Assembly (NCBI GenBank): GCA_903868035.1
Contig: CAIPTQ010000236.1
Coordinates: forward strand, 1-28,999
Source: an uncultured Phycisphaerales bacterium
GTDB taxonomy: Bacteria; Planctomycetota; Phycisphaerae; WQYP01
Length of the DNA stretch: 28,999 nucleotides
Reading direction: 5' to 3'
Position 1 is the first letter of the stretch. Every line of letters starts with the position of its first letter. A model generated the notes under the pieces. The model did not search any database. It was not told the DNA's origin and saw only the letters and a list, made by a program, of their open reading frames with translations. Of this stretch, positions 1 to 7,222 are shown piece after piece. The position numbers and the translations under genes were made by a program.

Positions 1-123
1 GCAATCTTGATGACGGTTCTATTCACGGCCCGCAAGAACGCCCACAGCGTCTTGGGTTACATGAGCCGCCAGCTTCGTTCACCGCAGATTCTCAGCCCGC
101 CTTTGCCCCAGCCCAGCGGGTAG
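1..123 (+). CDS. C-terminal end of an unidentified protein (partial)
   Basis: An open frame enters from the left edge and ends at a TAG at 121-123, giving about 40 residues. The first part is hydrophobic (AILMTVLF) and then turns basic and proline-rich (SPPLPQPSG at the end), as a cytoplasmic tail after a membrane segment might. Only 25 bases separate it from the next gene on the same strand, so the two could be co-transcribed. The fragment is too short to assign a family, and an accidental open frame cannot be excluded. Confidence 0.4.
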   Translation, partial: AILMTVLFTARKNAHSVLGYMSRQLRSPQILSPPLPQPSG

Positions 124-148
124 GACGCTAAACAATTACGACCAAAGA

Positions 149-529
149 TTGATGGAAGAACGTCGGCTACGCTTGGAAGAACGGAAGAGTATGGCGGAAG
201 GGCCTACACCGCCAAACGCCTCGGTGAATACTCCGCCAAAATATGACACACTCGCAAACGTTGGTAAAGCCTATGTAATCATCGGCTACATTTCCCTGAT
301 CCTGGGAGCAATCTGCGTTATTGCAAGTTTTGGAATGGCTTTTGACCGGACAGTTAACCAGTCTCTCAGCCAGTCCATGGGTACAATCGCTACGACGCTG
401 CTCAGTTGCGGCGTAGCCATGATCGTGACAGGGTTCGCAATCCAAGCACTCCGCGACATTGCAAAAAACTCGCACACGACGGTCGCATTGCTGACAAGCC
501 TCGATAAAAAACTAAAAGGAGACGAATAG
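149..529 (+). CDS. Small two-helix membrane protein, unknown function
   Basis: A 126-residue protein. The N-terminus is charged and proline-containing (about residues 1-40). Two hydrophobic segments at about 41-63 and 78-100 are predicted to span the membrane, and the tail is Lys/Glu-rich (LDKKLKGDE). The start is uncertain: TTG at 149, ATG at 152, or ATG at 191 (MAEGPTPP), the last following a GGAAGAG purine stretch. The end carries a strong Shine-Dalgarno (AAAAGGAG, 514-521) for a following ATG at 530, so a second gene once followed or still does. I do not recognise the family. The region is visibly poorer in GC than the housekeeping genes to the right, which suggests accessory DNA. Confidence 0.6.
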   Translation: MMEERRLRLEERKSMAEGPTPPNASVNTPPKYDTLANVGKAYVIIGYISLILGAICVIASFGMAFDRTVNQSLSQSMGTIATTLLSCGVAMIVTGFAIQALRDIAKNSHTTVALLTSLDKKLKGDE

Positions 530-565
530 ATGGCCACGTCTAAACTGCACAGTAATATCCAGTGA
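530..565 (+). pseudogene. Abortive 11-codon frame behind a good ribosome-binding site
   Basis: ATG at 530 begins one base after the stop of the preceding gene and is preceded by AGGAG (517-521) at 8-base spacing. The frame closes after 11 codons (MATSKLHSNIQ). A good start signal leading nowhere suggests the 5' stub of a truncated gene. A short coding-like stretch in another frame (about 619-702, containing SEYKYTPDSV) may be debris of the same gene. It could also be a real leader peptide. Confidence 0.25.
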
Positions 566-821
566 TAGGAAATTTGATTTTTGCGGACGAGCGTGCCATG
601 ATCAGGGGGTGGTTCCTTTGCCTCAGAATACAAGTACACTCCCGATAGCGTAACGATTAAGTTCTTCACCGGTGTATACAATTCCGTGCCGAATCCATGA
701 CCGAATGATTGGAAAGCGAGTATAGCCTCAAAATTGGCGCCACCCAATTCGCAACGACCGCCTGCGCAAAGAATACCTTTGCCTTATCGTGCAACCGTTG
801 TAGCCCAGTAGTCTGAAAACG
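566..821. other. Gene-free spacer, possible gene debris
   Basis: No convincing full-length gene, RNA or repeat is visible here. Frames on both strands are short and lack ribosome-binding sites. The only suggestive content is the roughly 28-codon coding-like piece near 619-702. Confidence 0.3.
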
Positions 822-1130
822 TCACGAATCCCCTGGATCAATTGAATCCAAGGCTTTTTCAAGCTTACACATTATCTTCTTTATTGCTGCGCCAAGGAGT
901 TCGCGGTGGCAGCGGCCTACGCCAAGAAGAACTGGACTGCTATCAATAACGATGCAAAAAAGCTCGCCAGCAGGCGGTTTTTTATTGCACATAGCGCATC
1001 TCGAGCCATTTGCTGGTTGCTTCCCCAGATATTCCGCGTCTTTCGCGAGCGCTATCTTTTCGGCAATGAATTCGGCATTGGCCCGGGCATTCTTCACCGA
1101 CGCTTTGTGTGGCATCTTGAGCGCGGCCAT
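822..1130 (-). CDS. Small cysteine-containing protein, unknown function
   Basis: About 102 residues if translation starts at the ATG at 1130, chosen because AAGAGGTG lies about 5 bases upstream; an upstream start at 1178 and a later ATG at 1115 are also in frame. The N-terminal half is Ala/Lys-rich and probably helical. The centre holds a CAMCNKKP motif followed by two more cysteines (LFC, and GRCH), which together could bind a metal such as zinc. No signal peptide is visible. It lies downstream of priA on the same strand but 261 bases away, so it is probably a separate unit. Function unknown. Confidence 0.5.
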   Translation of the reverse strand: MAALKMPHKASVKNARANAEFIAEKIALAKDAEYLGKQPANGSRCAMCNKKPPAGELFCIVIDSSPVLLGVGRCHRELLGAAIKKIMCKLEKALDSIDPGDS

Positions 1131-1207
1131 GTGGCACCTCTTGAAAAAGACAATGACTACGAGAGCGATTATATCCACATGTGGTCATTTGACAAGGGAA
1201 ATGGGAC

Positions 1208-1327
1208 GGACGAAGGATGAAGAAAGGACGAAGGGGGACAGGACCGGGATAGGAACCATTGATTTGCCTCCCATGACCACCCATTTAACCCAATTAACTC
1301 ATTTAACTTATTTAACCCAATTCACCC
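1208..1327. repeat. Two adjacent 9-bp-unit degenerate tandem repeats
   Basis: From 1280 to 1324 the sequence parses as five 9-base units: CCCATTTAA, CCCAATTAA, CTCATTTAA, CTTATTTAA, CCCAATTCA. Just upstream, GGACGAAGG recurs at 1208 and 1226, exactly two 9-base periods apart, within a purine-rich run. The block fills the gap between priA and the small gene at 822-1130. No gene or promoter is evident in the gap. Confidence 0.7.
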
Positions 1328-1391
1328 GCCTGGCCTGATTTTCCCAACTTCGTGCGGGGTTGGCATCCCACGCCCCACCTGCATGCGTGCC

Positions 1392-3929
1392 TCACAGCAT
1401 ATGCAGCGGATCCACATCCACCGCCAACCCCACCCCCGCCCGCCCCGATTGCAGCGCCCCCCGCGCCCGCAGACTCGCCAGCAGCCTCTGCAGCGGCAGG
1501 GCCGAATCCGAAAACAGCACAATCTCCACCCGGTACAACTCCATGATCCGCTCCATCGGCGGCGGAATCGGCCCGTGTACCCGGATCGGCAGGCTCAGCT
1601 TTTCCGTCAATGCCGTCAGCAGGCGAATCAGCTCATCCGCCGCCGCGTGGACCTGGGCGTAGCTCTTGTGCGAAAGCACGATCCGCACCAGCCGCCCATA
1701 CGGCGGGTAGGCGAACTCCTTGCGGTGCGGCAGTTCTGAGAGGACGAACCCCAGGTAATCGTGCCGGCAGGCGTAGGCGATGGCCGGCTCCTGGGGTTGG
1801 AAGGTCTGCACGATCACCGTGCCCTGCGCGCCGCCCCCACCCTGAACCGTGCGGCCCGAGCGGCCCGCCACCTGGCAGATGAGCTGGAAGGTGCGTTCGG
1901 CGGCACGGAAATCCGGGATGGTCATCGCGAGGTCCGAGTTGAGCACGCCCACGAGGGCGACGTTGGGGAAGTCGAGGCCCTTGGAGATCATTTGGGTGCC
2001 GATGAGGAGGTCGATTTCGCCGCGGCCGAAGGCGTCGAGCGTGCGCTGATATTCGGCGAGGTTGGTCATGGAATCAGAATCCATGCGCTGGAGGCGCAGA
2101 TGGGGGAACTTGCGCAGCAGCTCGTCCTCGGCCCGCTGGGTGCCCTGGCCCAGGTGCGTCAGCCGCGCCTGGCAGAGCGGGCAGAGCTCCGGGAGCATCA
2201 TGGAGGTCAAACAATAATGACACTGCACCGTCCCCTCAATCCGATGCGCTGCCGCTATCTTTTTTCCCCGCTTATCCAACGACTCCCGCACCGCCCCCTT
2301 CACATCTCCTTGTCCCCTTGTCTCCTGGTCTCCATGTCCTTCTGTCTTCGTCCGATGCACCACCATCGTGGCGTCGCAGTTTTCGCACATCAGCACCCAG
2401 TCGCACCGCGGACACATCAAATAATGGGCGTAGCCGCGGCGGTTGAGCATGAAGATCGCCTGCTTTTTGGCCTCCAGCGTGGCCTTGAGGTGCTGTTCGA
2501 GCGTCGTCGAGAGGATATGCAGGCCCCGCCGCAGCTTGGCCTCGGCCTTCATGTCCACCGTTACCACCCGGGGCATCTGCATCCCCAGCGGCCGCGACCG
2601 CAGGCTGATCGGCCCGCCGCCCCAGTGCGGGTTGTGGTGGGCGTTATGCCAGGACTCCAAGGCCGGCGTGGCCGAACCCAGCAGGATCGGGATGTTGAGC
2701 ATCTGCGCCCGGCGGATGGCGACATCACGACCGTGGTACTTGGGCAGCGAATCCTGCTTGTACGACGAGTCATGCTCCTCATCGACGATGATCAGCCCGA
2801 TGTCCGCCGCCGGCGCGAAGATCGCCGACCGCGCCCCCACAATCACCTGCGCCCAGCCGGTGGCGATGGCGTGCCAATGCTGGTGGCGCTCGGAGTCCTT
2901 CAGCCCCGAATGCAGCACCGCCACCCGGGGAAATCGTGCCGTGAAACGCCGGACGGCCTGGGGCGTGAGCGAAATCTCCGGCACCAGCACAATCGCCCGC
3001 TTGCCCTGGGCCGCGACTTTCTCAATGGCCCGGATGTACAGCTCCGTCTTGCCCGACCCCGTGACGCCGTGAATCAGGCGGACGGCAAACGCGGGATTCA
3101 CCAGCAAAGGCGCTAGCGCCGCCAGCGCCGCCTCCTGATCCTCCGTCAATTTCGCTATATGAGATCTGAAATCTGAGATCTGAGATCTGAAATCTGAAAT
3201 TTGCGATTTTGGATCTGCGATTAATTCGGATTTCGCCCCCGTCGGGTGCGGCTCGGGCAGTTTGATCGACCGCTGTGCCGCCAGCAGACCCAGATCAAGC
3301 AACCGTTTGAGCGCCGGCCGGGCGATCTGGGCGTGGGTGAGCACCTCCTGCTCATGCTTCGCCCCGCCGGTTAAGAACGCGTGCAGCGTCGCGAACGTCG
3401 CCAGCGCCTTGGGCGACACTTTCTTCCCGGCCAACATCTCCTCCACCGACTTGCCCCCCTCCGCCAGCGAAATCAGCGTATTGACCGGCAGCCGCGTTCC
3501 CCGCTTCACCGCCGCCGGCACCATCGTCGCCAGCGTCATCCCGATCGGCGCACAATAAAACACGCTGATCCACTTCGCCAACTCCAGCAAATCCCCCGGT
3601 ATCGGCACCACATCCTGCATCACCCCCGCAATCGCCTTCACCCCAAATCCGCTCCCCACCCCGGTGGGGGGGGCGCTCTCCACCGCGAACAACTCCGGCT
3701 CATCCATCGTTTCGCGTTTCGCATTTCGCGTTTCATGTTTCTCCGGCTCCTCCGCCGACACCGCCAGCACCGTCGCCTGCTCCAGCCGGTTCCCCCGCCC
3801 CAGCGGCACCGTCACCCGCGAACCCACCACCACCGCCCCCCGCAACTCCGTCGGCACCACATACGTATACGTCGCGTCCACCGGCTGGTCGATGGCCACG
3901 GTCGCATAAAGTTGCCCGGTCGAGTTCAT
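1392..3929 (-). CDS. priA: Primosomal protein N' (replication restart helicase PriA)
   Basis: PriA is a 3'-to-5' DNA helicase that recognises abandoned replication forks and reloads the replisome. The 845-residue protein has the N-terminal DNA-binding domain, Walker A GVTGSGKTE (288-296), Walker B/DEEH (383-386), all eight zinc-binding cysteines (506, 509, 515, 518, 570, 573, 583, 586), the helicase motif GTQMISKGLDFPNV (644-657), and the usual DVDP near the C-terminus. It is longer than typical PriA (about 730) because it contains three low-complexity insertions: about residues 64-74, 241-257, and about 38 residues between the zinc-binding pairs (roughly 527-565). Each is encoded by a different short tandem repeat (3710-3744, 3162-3203, 2306-2345). 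It follows mreC by 78 bases on the same strand and may be co-transcribed with mreBC. Confidence 0.97.
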   Translation of the reverse strand: MNSTGQLYATVAIDQPVDATYTYVVPTELRGAVVVGSRVTVPLGRGNRLEQATVLAVSAEEPEKHETRNAKRETMDEPELFAVESAPPTGVGSGFGVKAIAGVMQDVVPIPGDLLELAKWISVFYCAPIGMTLATMVPAAVKRGTRLPVNTLISLAEGGKSVEEMLAGKKVSPKALATFATLHAFLTGGAKHEQEVLTHAQIARPALKRLLDLGLLAAQRSIKLPEPHPTGAKSELIADPKSQISDFRSQISDFRSHIAKLTEDQEAALAALAPLLVNPAFAVRLIHGVTGSGKTELYIRAIEKVAAQGKRAIVLVPEISLTPQAVRRFTARFPRVAVLHSGLKDSERHQHWHAIATGWAQVIVGARSAIFAPAADIGLIIVDEEHDSSYKQDSLPKYHGRDVAIRRAQMLNIPILLGSATPALESWHNAHHNPHWGGGPISLRSRPLGMQMPRVVTVDMKAEAKLRRGLHILSTTLEQHLKATLEAKKQAIFMLNRRGYAHYLMCPRCDWVLMCENCDATMVVHRTKTEGHGDQETRGQGDVKGAVRESLDKRGKKIAAAHRIEGTVQCHYCLTSMMLPELCPLCQARLTHLGQGTQRAEDELLRKFPHLRLQRMDSDSMTNLAEYQRTLDAFGRGEIDLLIGTQMISKGLDFPNVALVGVLNSDLAMTIPDFRAAERTFQLICQVAGRSGRTVQGGGGAQGTVIVQTFQPQEPAIAYACRHDYLGFVLSELPHRKEFAYPPYGRLVRIVLSHKSYAQVHAAADELIRLLTALTEKLSLPIRVHGPIPPPMERIMELYRVEIVLFSDSALPLQRLLASLRARGALQSGRAGVGLAVDVDPLHML
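2306..2345 (-). repeat. 8-bp-unit tandem repeat inside priA
   Basis: Five 8-base units on the plus strand: CTCCTTGT, CCCCTTGT, CTCCTGGT, CTCCATGT, CCTTCTGT. In the priA frame this encodes a Gly/Asp/Glu/Arg/Gln-rich peptide (GDQETRGQGD) inserted between the two halves of the zinc-binding region. Confidence 0.8.
3162..3203 (-). repeat. 7-bp-unit tandem repeat inside priA
   Basis: Six 7-base units on the plus strand: AGATCTG, AAATCTG, AGATCTG, AGATCTG, AAATCTG, AAATTTG, with degenerate continuation to about 3217. It encodes the repeated peptide KSQISDFRSQISDFRSH (241-257), in the linker just ahead of the helicase domain. Confidence 0.85.
3710..3744 (-). repeat. 7-bp-unit tandem repeat inside priA
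   Basis: Five 7-base units on the plus strand: TTTCGCG, TTTCGCA, TTTCGCG, TTTCATG, TTTCTCC. It encodes KHETRNAKRET near residues 64-74 in the N-terminal domain. Confidence 0.8.
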
Positions 3930-3980
3930 GGAATGATTCTACGTCTGGCAGTGCCGCAACGCGATGCTCTTGTTCGTAGT

Positions 3981-3996
3981 ACAGCCTTTAGGCTGT
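3981..3996. repeat. Short perfect hairpin between mreC and priA
   Basis: ACAGCC-TTTA-GGCTGT is a perfect 6-bp stem with a 4-base loop, in the 78-base gap between the mreC stop and the priA start. No T-run follows on either strand, so it does not look like an intrinsic terminator. It may be a dispersed palindromic repeat or an intercistronic mRNA structure. Confidence 0.55.
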
Positions 3997-4007
3997 TGCG
4001 CCGCGGT

Positions 4008-4931
4008 TTACTCGTGGATCAGTATCATCACTGTCCGCTGGGCCGACACCGCGATTCGCGGCGCGATGCGGATGTCGTAGCGCATGGGCTGGTCCTGGCG
4101 CAGGCCGACCGTTTCCACCTGGCCCAGCACCATATGCTGCACCTTCGCCGGCCAACTGCCGTCGGTCAGGCACACTAGGTCGCCTTTCACCGGCGTCACC
4201 GGCTGGTTGGTGATCTTGGCGATGGTGTCCACGTTGTCGATCAGCATCTGCCCGTTCCCCAAACCCCTCACCAGGCACAATTCCGCGGTGACGGCATAAT
4301 TCTGCAACACCGGCCCAGTCCCCGTCTGCACGAACGGACGGATGATCTGCGCCTGCGTCTTCATCAGCGGATCGGAGACCAGCCGCACTTCGCACTCCAA
4401 CAGCCCCACGTGTACCACCCGCCCCAACAGGTGTACCTGCTCCAGCGGGGCCAACACCACGGCATTCACCTTCACGCCGTCGTTCAACCCCTTGTCCAAT
4501 CGCAGAATACTCGCCCCGGCCCCGGCCTGATAGCCCACCACGGTCGCCGGCAGCACATCCTCCGGCGCGATGTGGGCGCTGCGCAAATACCCCATCGCCG
4601 TCTCGCGGGCGATGTACTCCGTCAGCAGCCCTTTGAGCTGGGCGTTTTCATTTTCCAGCGCCCGCAGTCTCTCCCGCAGGGCCGCGGATGTCGCAGGCGA
4701 GTCGCCGGTCGCCGCCAGGCTGCGCAGGGCGTTCTGCGCGACGCCTTGCACGGTGGAAAGGATAAAACTCGGCGGTATCGCGGCCGTCTCCACCGGCTGG
4801 CTCAGTCCATTCTGCACCGCCGCCATCCACGTGACCTGCCGCCCATCCCACCACCCGCAGGCGCACCAGATCAGCCCCAGCGCCATCGCCGACCAGAACC
4901 AACGTTTCGGTGTCATTTTGGGAAGAGTCAT
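4008..4931 (-). CDS. mreC: Rod shape-determining protein MreC
   Basis: MreC is an inner-membrane protein with a periplasmic domain that links the MreB cytoskeleton to cell-wall synthesis. The 307-residue product has the expected plan: a short cytoplasmic start, one membrane helix (about 11-28), a coiled coil (about 80-108, ALRERLRALENENAQLKGLL), then the beta-rich domain with GASILRLDKGLNDGV and later LVCLTDGSWPAKVQHMVLGQV. Starts at 4931 and 4916 (MTPKRW) are both possible; neither has a clear Shine-Dalgarno. It is 89 bases downstream of mreB, a gap occupied by a repeat that can fold into a long hairpin. No mreD, pbp2 or rodA follows; priA does instead. Confidence 0.9.
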   Translation of the reverse strand: MTLPKMTPKRWFWSAMALGLIWCACGWWDGRQVTWMAAVQNGLSQPVETAAIPPSFILSTVQGVAQNALRSLAATGDSPATSAALRERLRALENENAQLKGLLTEYIARETAMGYLRSAHIAPEDVLPATVVGYQAGAGASILRLDKGLNDGVKVNAVVLAPLEQVHLLGRVVHVGLLECEVRLVSDPLMKTQAQIIRPFVQTGTGPVLQNYAVTAELCLVRGLGNGQMLIDNVDTIAKITNQPVTPVKGDLVCLTDGSWPAKVQHMVLGQVETVGLRQDQPMRYDIRIAPRIAVSAQRTVMILIHE

Positions 4932-4944
4932 GAGTATGGAAGTA

Positions 4945-5018
4945 AGAAGCCAGAAGCCAGAAGAAAGAAGGAGGAGGTCTCAGCTTCTTACTTCTGGCTT
5001 CTGGCTCCTTGCTTCTCT
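4945..5018. repeat. 7-bp-unit repeat forming a 16-bp-stem hairpin between mreB and mreC
   Basis: On the left the word AGAAGCC repeats with variants from 4945 to 4972; on the right its complement CTTCTGG repeats with variants from 4984 to 5018. The arms AGCCAGAAGCCAGAAG (4948-4963) and CTTCTGGCTTCTGGCT (4991-5006) are exact reverse complements with a 27-base loop. In the mreB-mreC transcript this would be a stable intercistronic stem just before the mreC start. Confidence 0.8.
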
Positions 5019-5020
5019 CC

Positions 5021-6073
5021 TTACAAATCCGACATATCCGATTCCATCGTGTCTTTCCACAACTCCAGGTTCTCCAGGAACACGCTCGTCCCCCGGGCCA
5101 CGCACGTCAGCGGGTCGTCGGCAATCCGCACCGGCAGCCCCGTCGCCTGATGCAGCACCTTATCTATCGACCGCATCAGCGCCCCGCCCCCCGCCAGCAC
5201 GATCCCCGTCTCGACTAAATCCGCCGCCAGTTCCGGCTCGGCCTTCTCCAGCGTCCGCGTCACCGCGTCGATCACCTGTCCGATGGGCTCCTGCAGGGCC
5301 TCGCGGATTTCCTCCGACGTCACCATGCACTTCCGCGGCAGCCCCGAAATCATGTCCCGCCCGCGCACTTCCATCGTCTTCTCGGCGCCGAACGGACCCG
5401 CCGAGCCGATCTCGATCTTGATCTTCTCGGCGAACTGCTCGCCGATCATCAGGTTGTATGTCTTCTTCATGTGGTTCACGATGGCTTCGTCAAAGTCGTC
5501 GCCGGCCACGCGGATCGACTGGCACACGGCGATGTCCGCCAGGGTCAGGATCGCCACCTCGGTCGTGCCCCCGCCGATGTCCACTATCATCGACGCCCGC
5601 GGCTCGGTGATCGGCAGCCCCGCCCCAATCCCCGCGGCCATGGGTTCTTCCACCAGATATACCTTACGCGCCCCGGCACGCTGTGCCGATTGCAGCACCG
5701 CCTGCTTTTCCACCGCCGTGATGCCCGAGGGGATGGCGATGACCACCCGCGGATGAATGAACGAGCGCCGCCCGTGTACGCGCCGGATGAAGTAGGCCAG
5801 CATGGCCTCGGTGATTTCGAAGTCGGAGATCACGCCGTCCTTCAGCGGGCGGATGGCCGTGATCGACCCCGGCGTTTTGCCCAGCATTTCCTTGGCCACC
5901 AGCCCCACGGCATTGCCGTCCTGCAGCACGTGCGTCGTGCCTTTTCTGACCGCCACGACGGACGGCTCGTTAAGCACGATGCCCTCGCCCCGGACGCACA
6001 CGAGGGTATTGCACGTGCCCAGGTCGATGCCCATGTCGAGGCTGAACCAGCCTAAAATTGAATCTAAAAACAC
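5021..6073 (-). CDS. mreB: Rod shape-determining protein MreB (actin-like)
   Basis: MreB is a bacterial actin homologue that polymerises under the inner membrane and positions cell-wall synthesis. Sequence evidence: the phosphate-1 motif LDMGIDLGTCNTLVCV near the N-terminus, phosphate-2 MIVDIGGGTTEVAIL, the adenosine motif ETGIVLAGGGALMRSID, and the hydrophobic start VFLDSILGWF, which fits a membrane-binding helix. I place the start at GTG 6073, giving 350 residues as is usual for MreB, because AAGGAG lies 9 bases upstream; an open frame continues to 6157 but without family similarity. It is the first gene of the mreB-mreC(-priA) cluster, with a promoter about 100 bases upstream. Confidence 0.95.
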   Translation of the reverse strand: MFLDSILGWFSLDMGIDLGTCNTLVCVRGEGIVLNEPSVVAVRKGTTHVLQDGNAVGLVAKEMLGKTPGSITAIRPLKDGVISDFEITEAMLAYFIRRVHGRRSFIHPRVVIAIPSGITAVEKQAVLQSAQRAGARKVYLVEEPMAAGIGAGLPITEPRASMIVDIGGGTTEVAILTLADIAVCQSIRVAGDDFDEAIVNHMKKTYNLMIGEQFAEKIKIEIGSAGPFGAEKTMEVRGRDMISGLPRKCMVTSEEIREALQEPIGQVIDAVTRTLEKAEPELAADLVETGIVLAGGGALMRSIDKVLHQATGLPVRIADDPLTCVARGTSVFLENLELWKDTMESDMSDL

Positions 6074-6082
6074 GCCAGAAAA

Positions 6083-6088
6083 CTCCTT
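6083..6088 (-). promoter_or_regulatory. Ribosome-binding site fixing the GTG start of mreB
   Basis: On the minus strand AAGGAG sits 9 bases before GTG 6073. It supports a start there rather than at the upstream ATG of the open frame. Confidence 0.7.
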
Positions 6089-6174
6089 ATGCCGGAGGAA
6101 AGGCGTTGGACGGGATGGCACCGGGTGATCCCTCGTCCGGAAAAATCGCGCCGGCAAATGGACGGTTGTGGAGG

Positions 6175-6202
6175 ATTATAAGTCTTCGGCCCAAATGGGC
6201 AA
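6175..6202 (-). promoter_or_regulatory. Probable sigma-70-type promoter of mreB
   Basis: On the minus strand TTGCCC (6197-6202) and a perfect TATAAT (6175-6180) are 16 bases apart. Transcription would begin near 6168, giving a leader of about 95 bases. Confidence 0.6.
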
Positions 6203-6240
6203 ATGCGTGGAGAGATTTCGTGGAGGGCGAATTGCGGCAG

Positions 6241-6555
6241 CTATTGCCGGCGCCGTCTCCGCACCAGCAGCAGCAGCGCCGGCGTCAGCAGCATGAGCGA
6301 GGAGGGTTCCGGGGCGGCGACCACCCCCGGCGAGGGCGACATATCGGGCAAGCGATGGCTGGGGGCATCGACGCCCGTTACGTTCTCGGCTTTGATGTCA
6401 GACCTGGCCGTCATACGTAGCGTGCGCGATTGTGGGGCCGGGGGCGGGAGGAATTCCAAGAGGGAAAGAGTCAAAAACAAGCCTATGCCCACGCCGGCAA
6501 AGGCGCACCAATAGCGTTGATTCCGGAGTTTTCGCCGCCAAGTGCGTTCATTCAT
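6241..6555 (-). CDS. Small PEP-CTERM sorting-signal protein
   Basis: A 104-residue protein with an N-terminal membrane or signal helix (about 19-36, after basic residues), a short Pro/Ser-rich middle, and a C-terminal PEP-CTERM tail: PEPSS, a hydrophobic stretch (LMLLTPALLLL), then a run of arginines ending in RRRRRQ. In PEP-CTERM systems the tail is recognised by an exosortase, which processes the protein for export or surface display. Start ATG 6555 follows AAGGGG at about 7 bases. There is very little mature protein between the two hydrophobic ends. No exosortase gene is in the window. It diverges from the RidA-family gene. Confidence 0.75.
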   Translation of the reverse strand: MNERTWRRKLRNQRYWCAFAGVGIGLFLTLSLLEFLPPPAPQSRTLRMTARSDIKAENVTGVDAPSHRLPDMSPSPGVVAAPEPSSLMLLTPALLLLVRRRRRQ

Positions 6556-6620
6556 GGCATTCCCCTTTTTTATGTATGACCAGCATAGGTGTTTTCACGG
6601 GGAGAGGCAAGTGAAATCCT

Positions 6621-6632
6621 GCGCAATTGCGC
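6621..6632. promoter_or_regulatory. 12-bp palindrome in a divergent intergenic region (candidate operator)
   Basis: GCGCAATTGCGC is a perfect 12-base palindrome between the PEP-CTERM gene and the RidA-family gene, 13 bases upstream of the putative -35 of the latter. It is the right size and place for a dimeric regulator, but nothing else supports that role. Confidence 0.3.
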
Positions 6633-6645
6633 ACTTGAATCCAAC

Positions 6646-6673
6646 TTGCACCATTTCTTCCACGGGGTATCAT
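6646..6673 (+). promoter_or_regulatory. Probable promoter of the RidA-family gene
   Basis: TTGCAC (6646-6651) and TATCAT (6668-6673) are separated by 16 bases. The start codon at 6705 follows a TTGGAG ribosome-binding site. Confidence 0.5.
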
Positions 6674-6704
6674 CTGCCCCCTATTACCCTATTGGAGTCG
6701 AATC

Positions 6705-7121
6705 ATGTCCCAACTCCCCAACTACGTCATCACCGACCGCAACGCCACCAAAACCTGCTCCACCGGCAGCGCCTGGGAACCCAAACTCGGCTACTCCCGC
6801 GCGGTCCGCAAGGGCAACCAGATCTTCGTCACCGGCACCGTCGGCATCAATGCCGACAAAACTTATTCCCCGGACGTGGGCGTTCAGGCCCGCCGCTCGC
6901 TGGAGATCGTCCAGGGCGCCATTGAAGCCCTCGGCGGCAAGATCACCGATGTGGTCCGCACGCGCATGTACGTCACGGACGTTACCCAATGGGAGAAAGT
7001 GGCCGTTGTCCACGGCAGCGTCTTTGCGGACATCCGCCCCGCCACGACGATAGTCGAGGTCGCCCGGCTGATCGACGAAGAAGCCCTGATCGAAATCGAA
7101 GCCGACGCGCTCGTAGGGTAA
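6705..7121 (+). CDS. RidA (YjgF/YER057c/UK114) family protein
   Basis: The 138-residue protein has the family's hallmark stretches: VRKGNQIFVTGTVG (35-48), ALGGKITDVVRTRMYVTD (75-92), and the C-terminal RPATTIVEVARL...LIEIEADAL. RidA proteins form trimers, and the archetype hydrolyses reactive enamine/imine intermediates such as 2-aminoacrylate. By my alignment the arginine needed for that reaction (R105 in E. coli RidA, PARSCVEV) is replaced by Thr114. This copy therefore more likely belongs to one of the Rid subfamilies without demonstrated deaminase activity. ATG 6705 follows TTGGAG at a good distance. It is transcribed alone and diverges from the PEP-CTERM gene. Confidence 0.9.
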   Translation: MSQLPNYVITDRNATKTCSTGSAWEPKLGYSRAVRKGNQIFVTGTVGINADKTYSPDVGVQARRSLEIVQGAIEALGGKITDVVRTRMYVTDVTQWEKVAVVHGSVFADIRPATTIVEVARLIDEEALIEIEADALVG

Positions 7122-7194
7122 CACGGCGTCCGGCGCTGCATCATCATGCCTGTATGCCGTGCCTTCGCGAAAGGCCGAGGCCCCGCCTGGGGAT

Positions 7195-7222
7195 TTGATT
7201 TTGGCGTACAACAGGTTATGGT
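7195..7222 (+). promoter_or_regulatory. Weak candidate promoter of the GH127-like gene
   Basis: TTGATT (7195-7200) and TATGGT (7217-7222) are 16 bases apart in the 212-base gap before the glycosidase gene. Each matches the consensus at four of six positions. The same gap contains a small hairpin (7161-7175, GCCTT/AAGGC stem) without a T-run. Confidence 0.25.

Noticed and set aside
286..747. A 153-codon minus-strand frame overlapping the small membrane-protein gene
   Set aside because: It covers the opposite strand of a gene with better start and composition, has no ribosome-binding site and no recognisable motif; kept only as a remote possibility.
1280..1324. CRISPR or phage attachment array
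   Set aside because: Unit length of 9 bases without spacers is a short tandem repeat, not an array.
7122..7200. Intrinsic terminator after the RidA-family gene
   Set aside because: A 5-bp GCCTT/AAGGC stem and a CCCC/GGGG pair are present, but no proper T-run; too weak to call.
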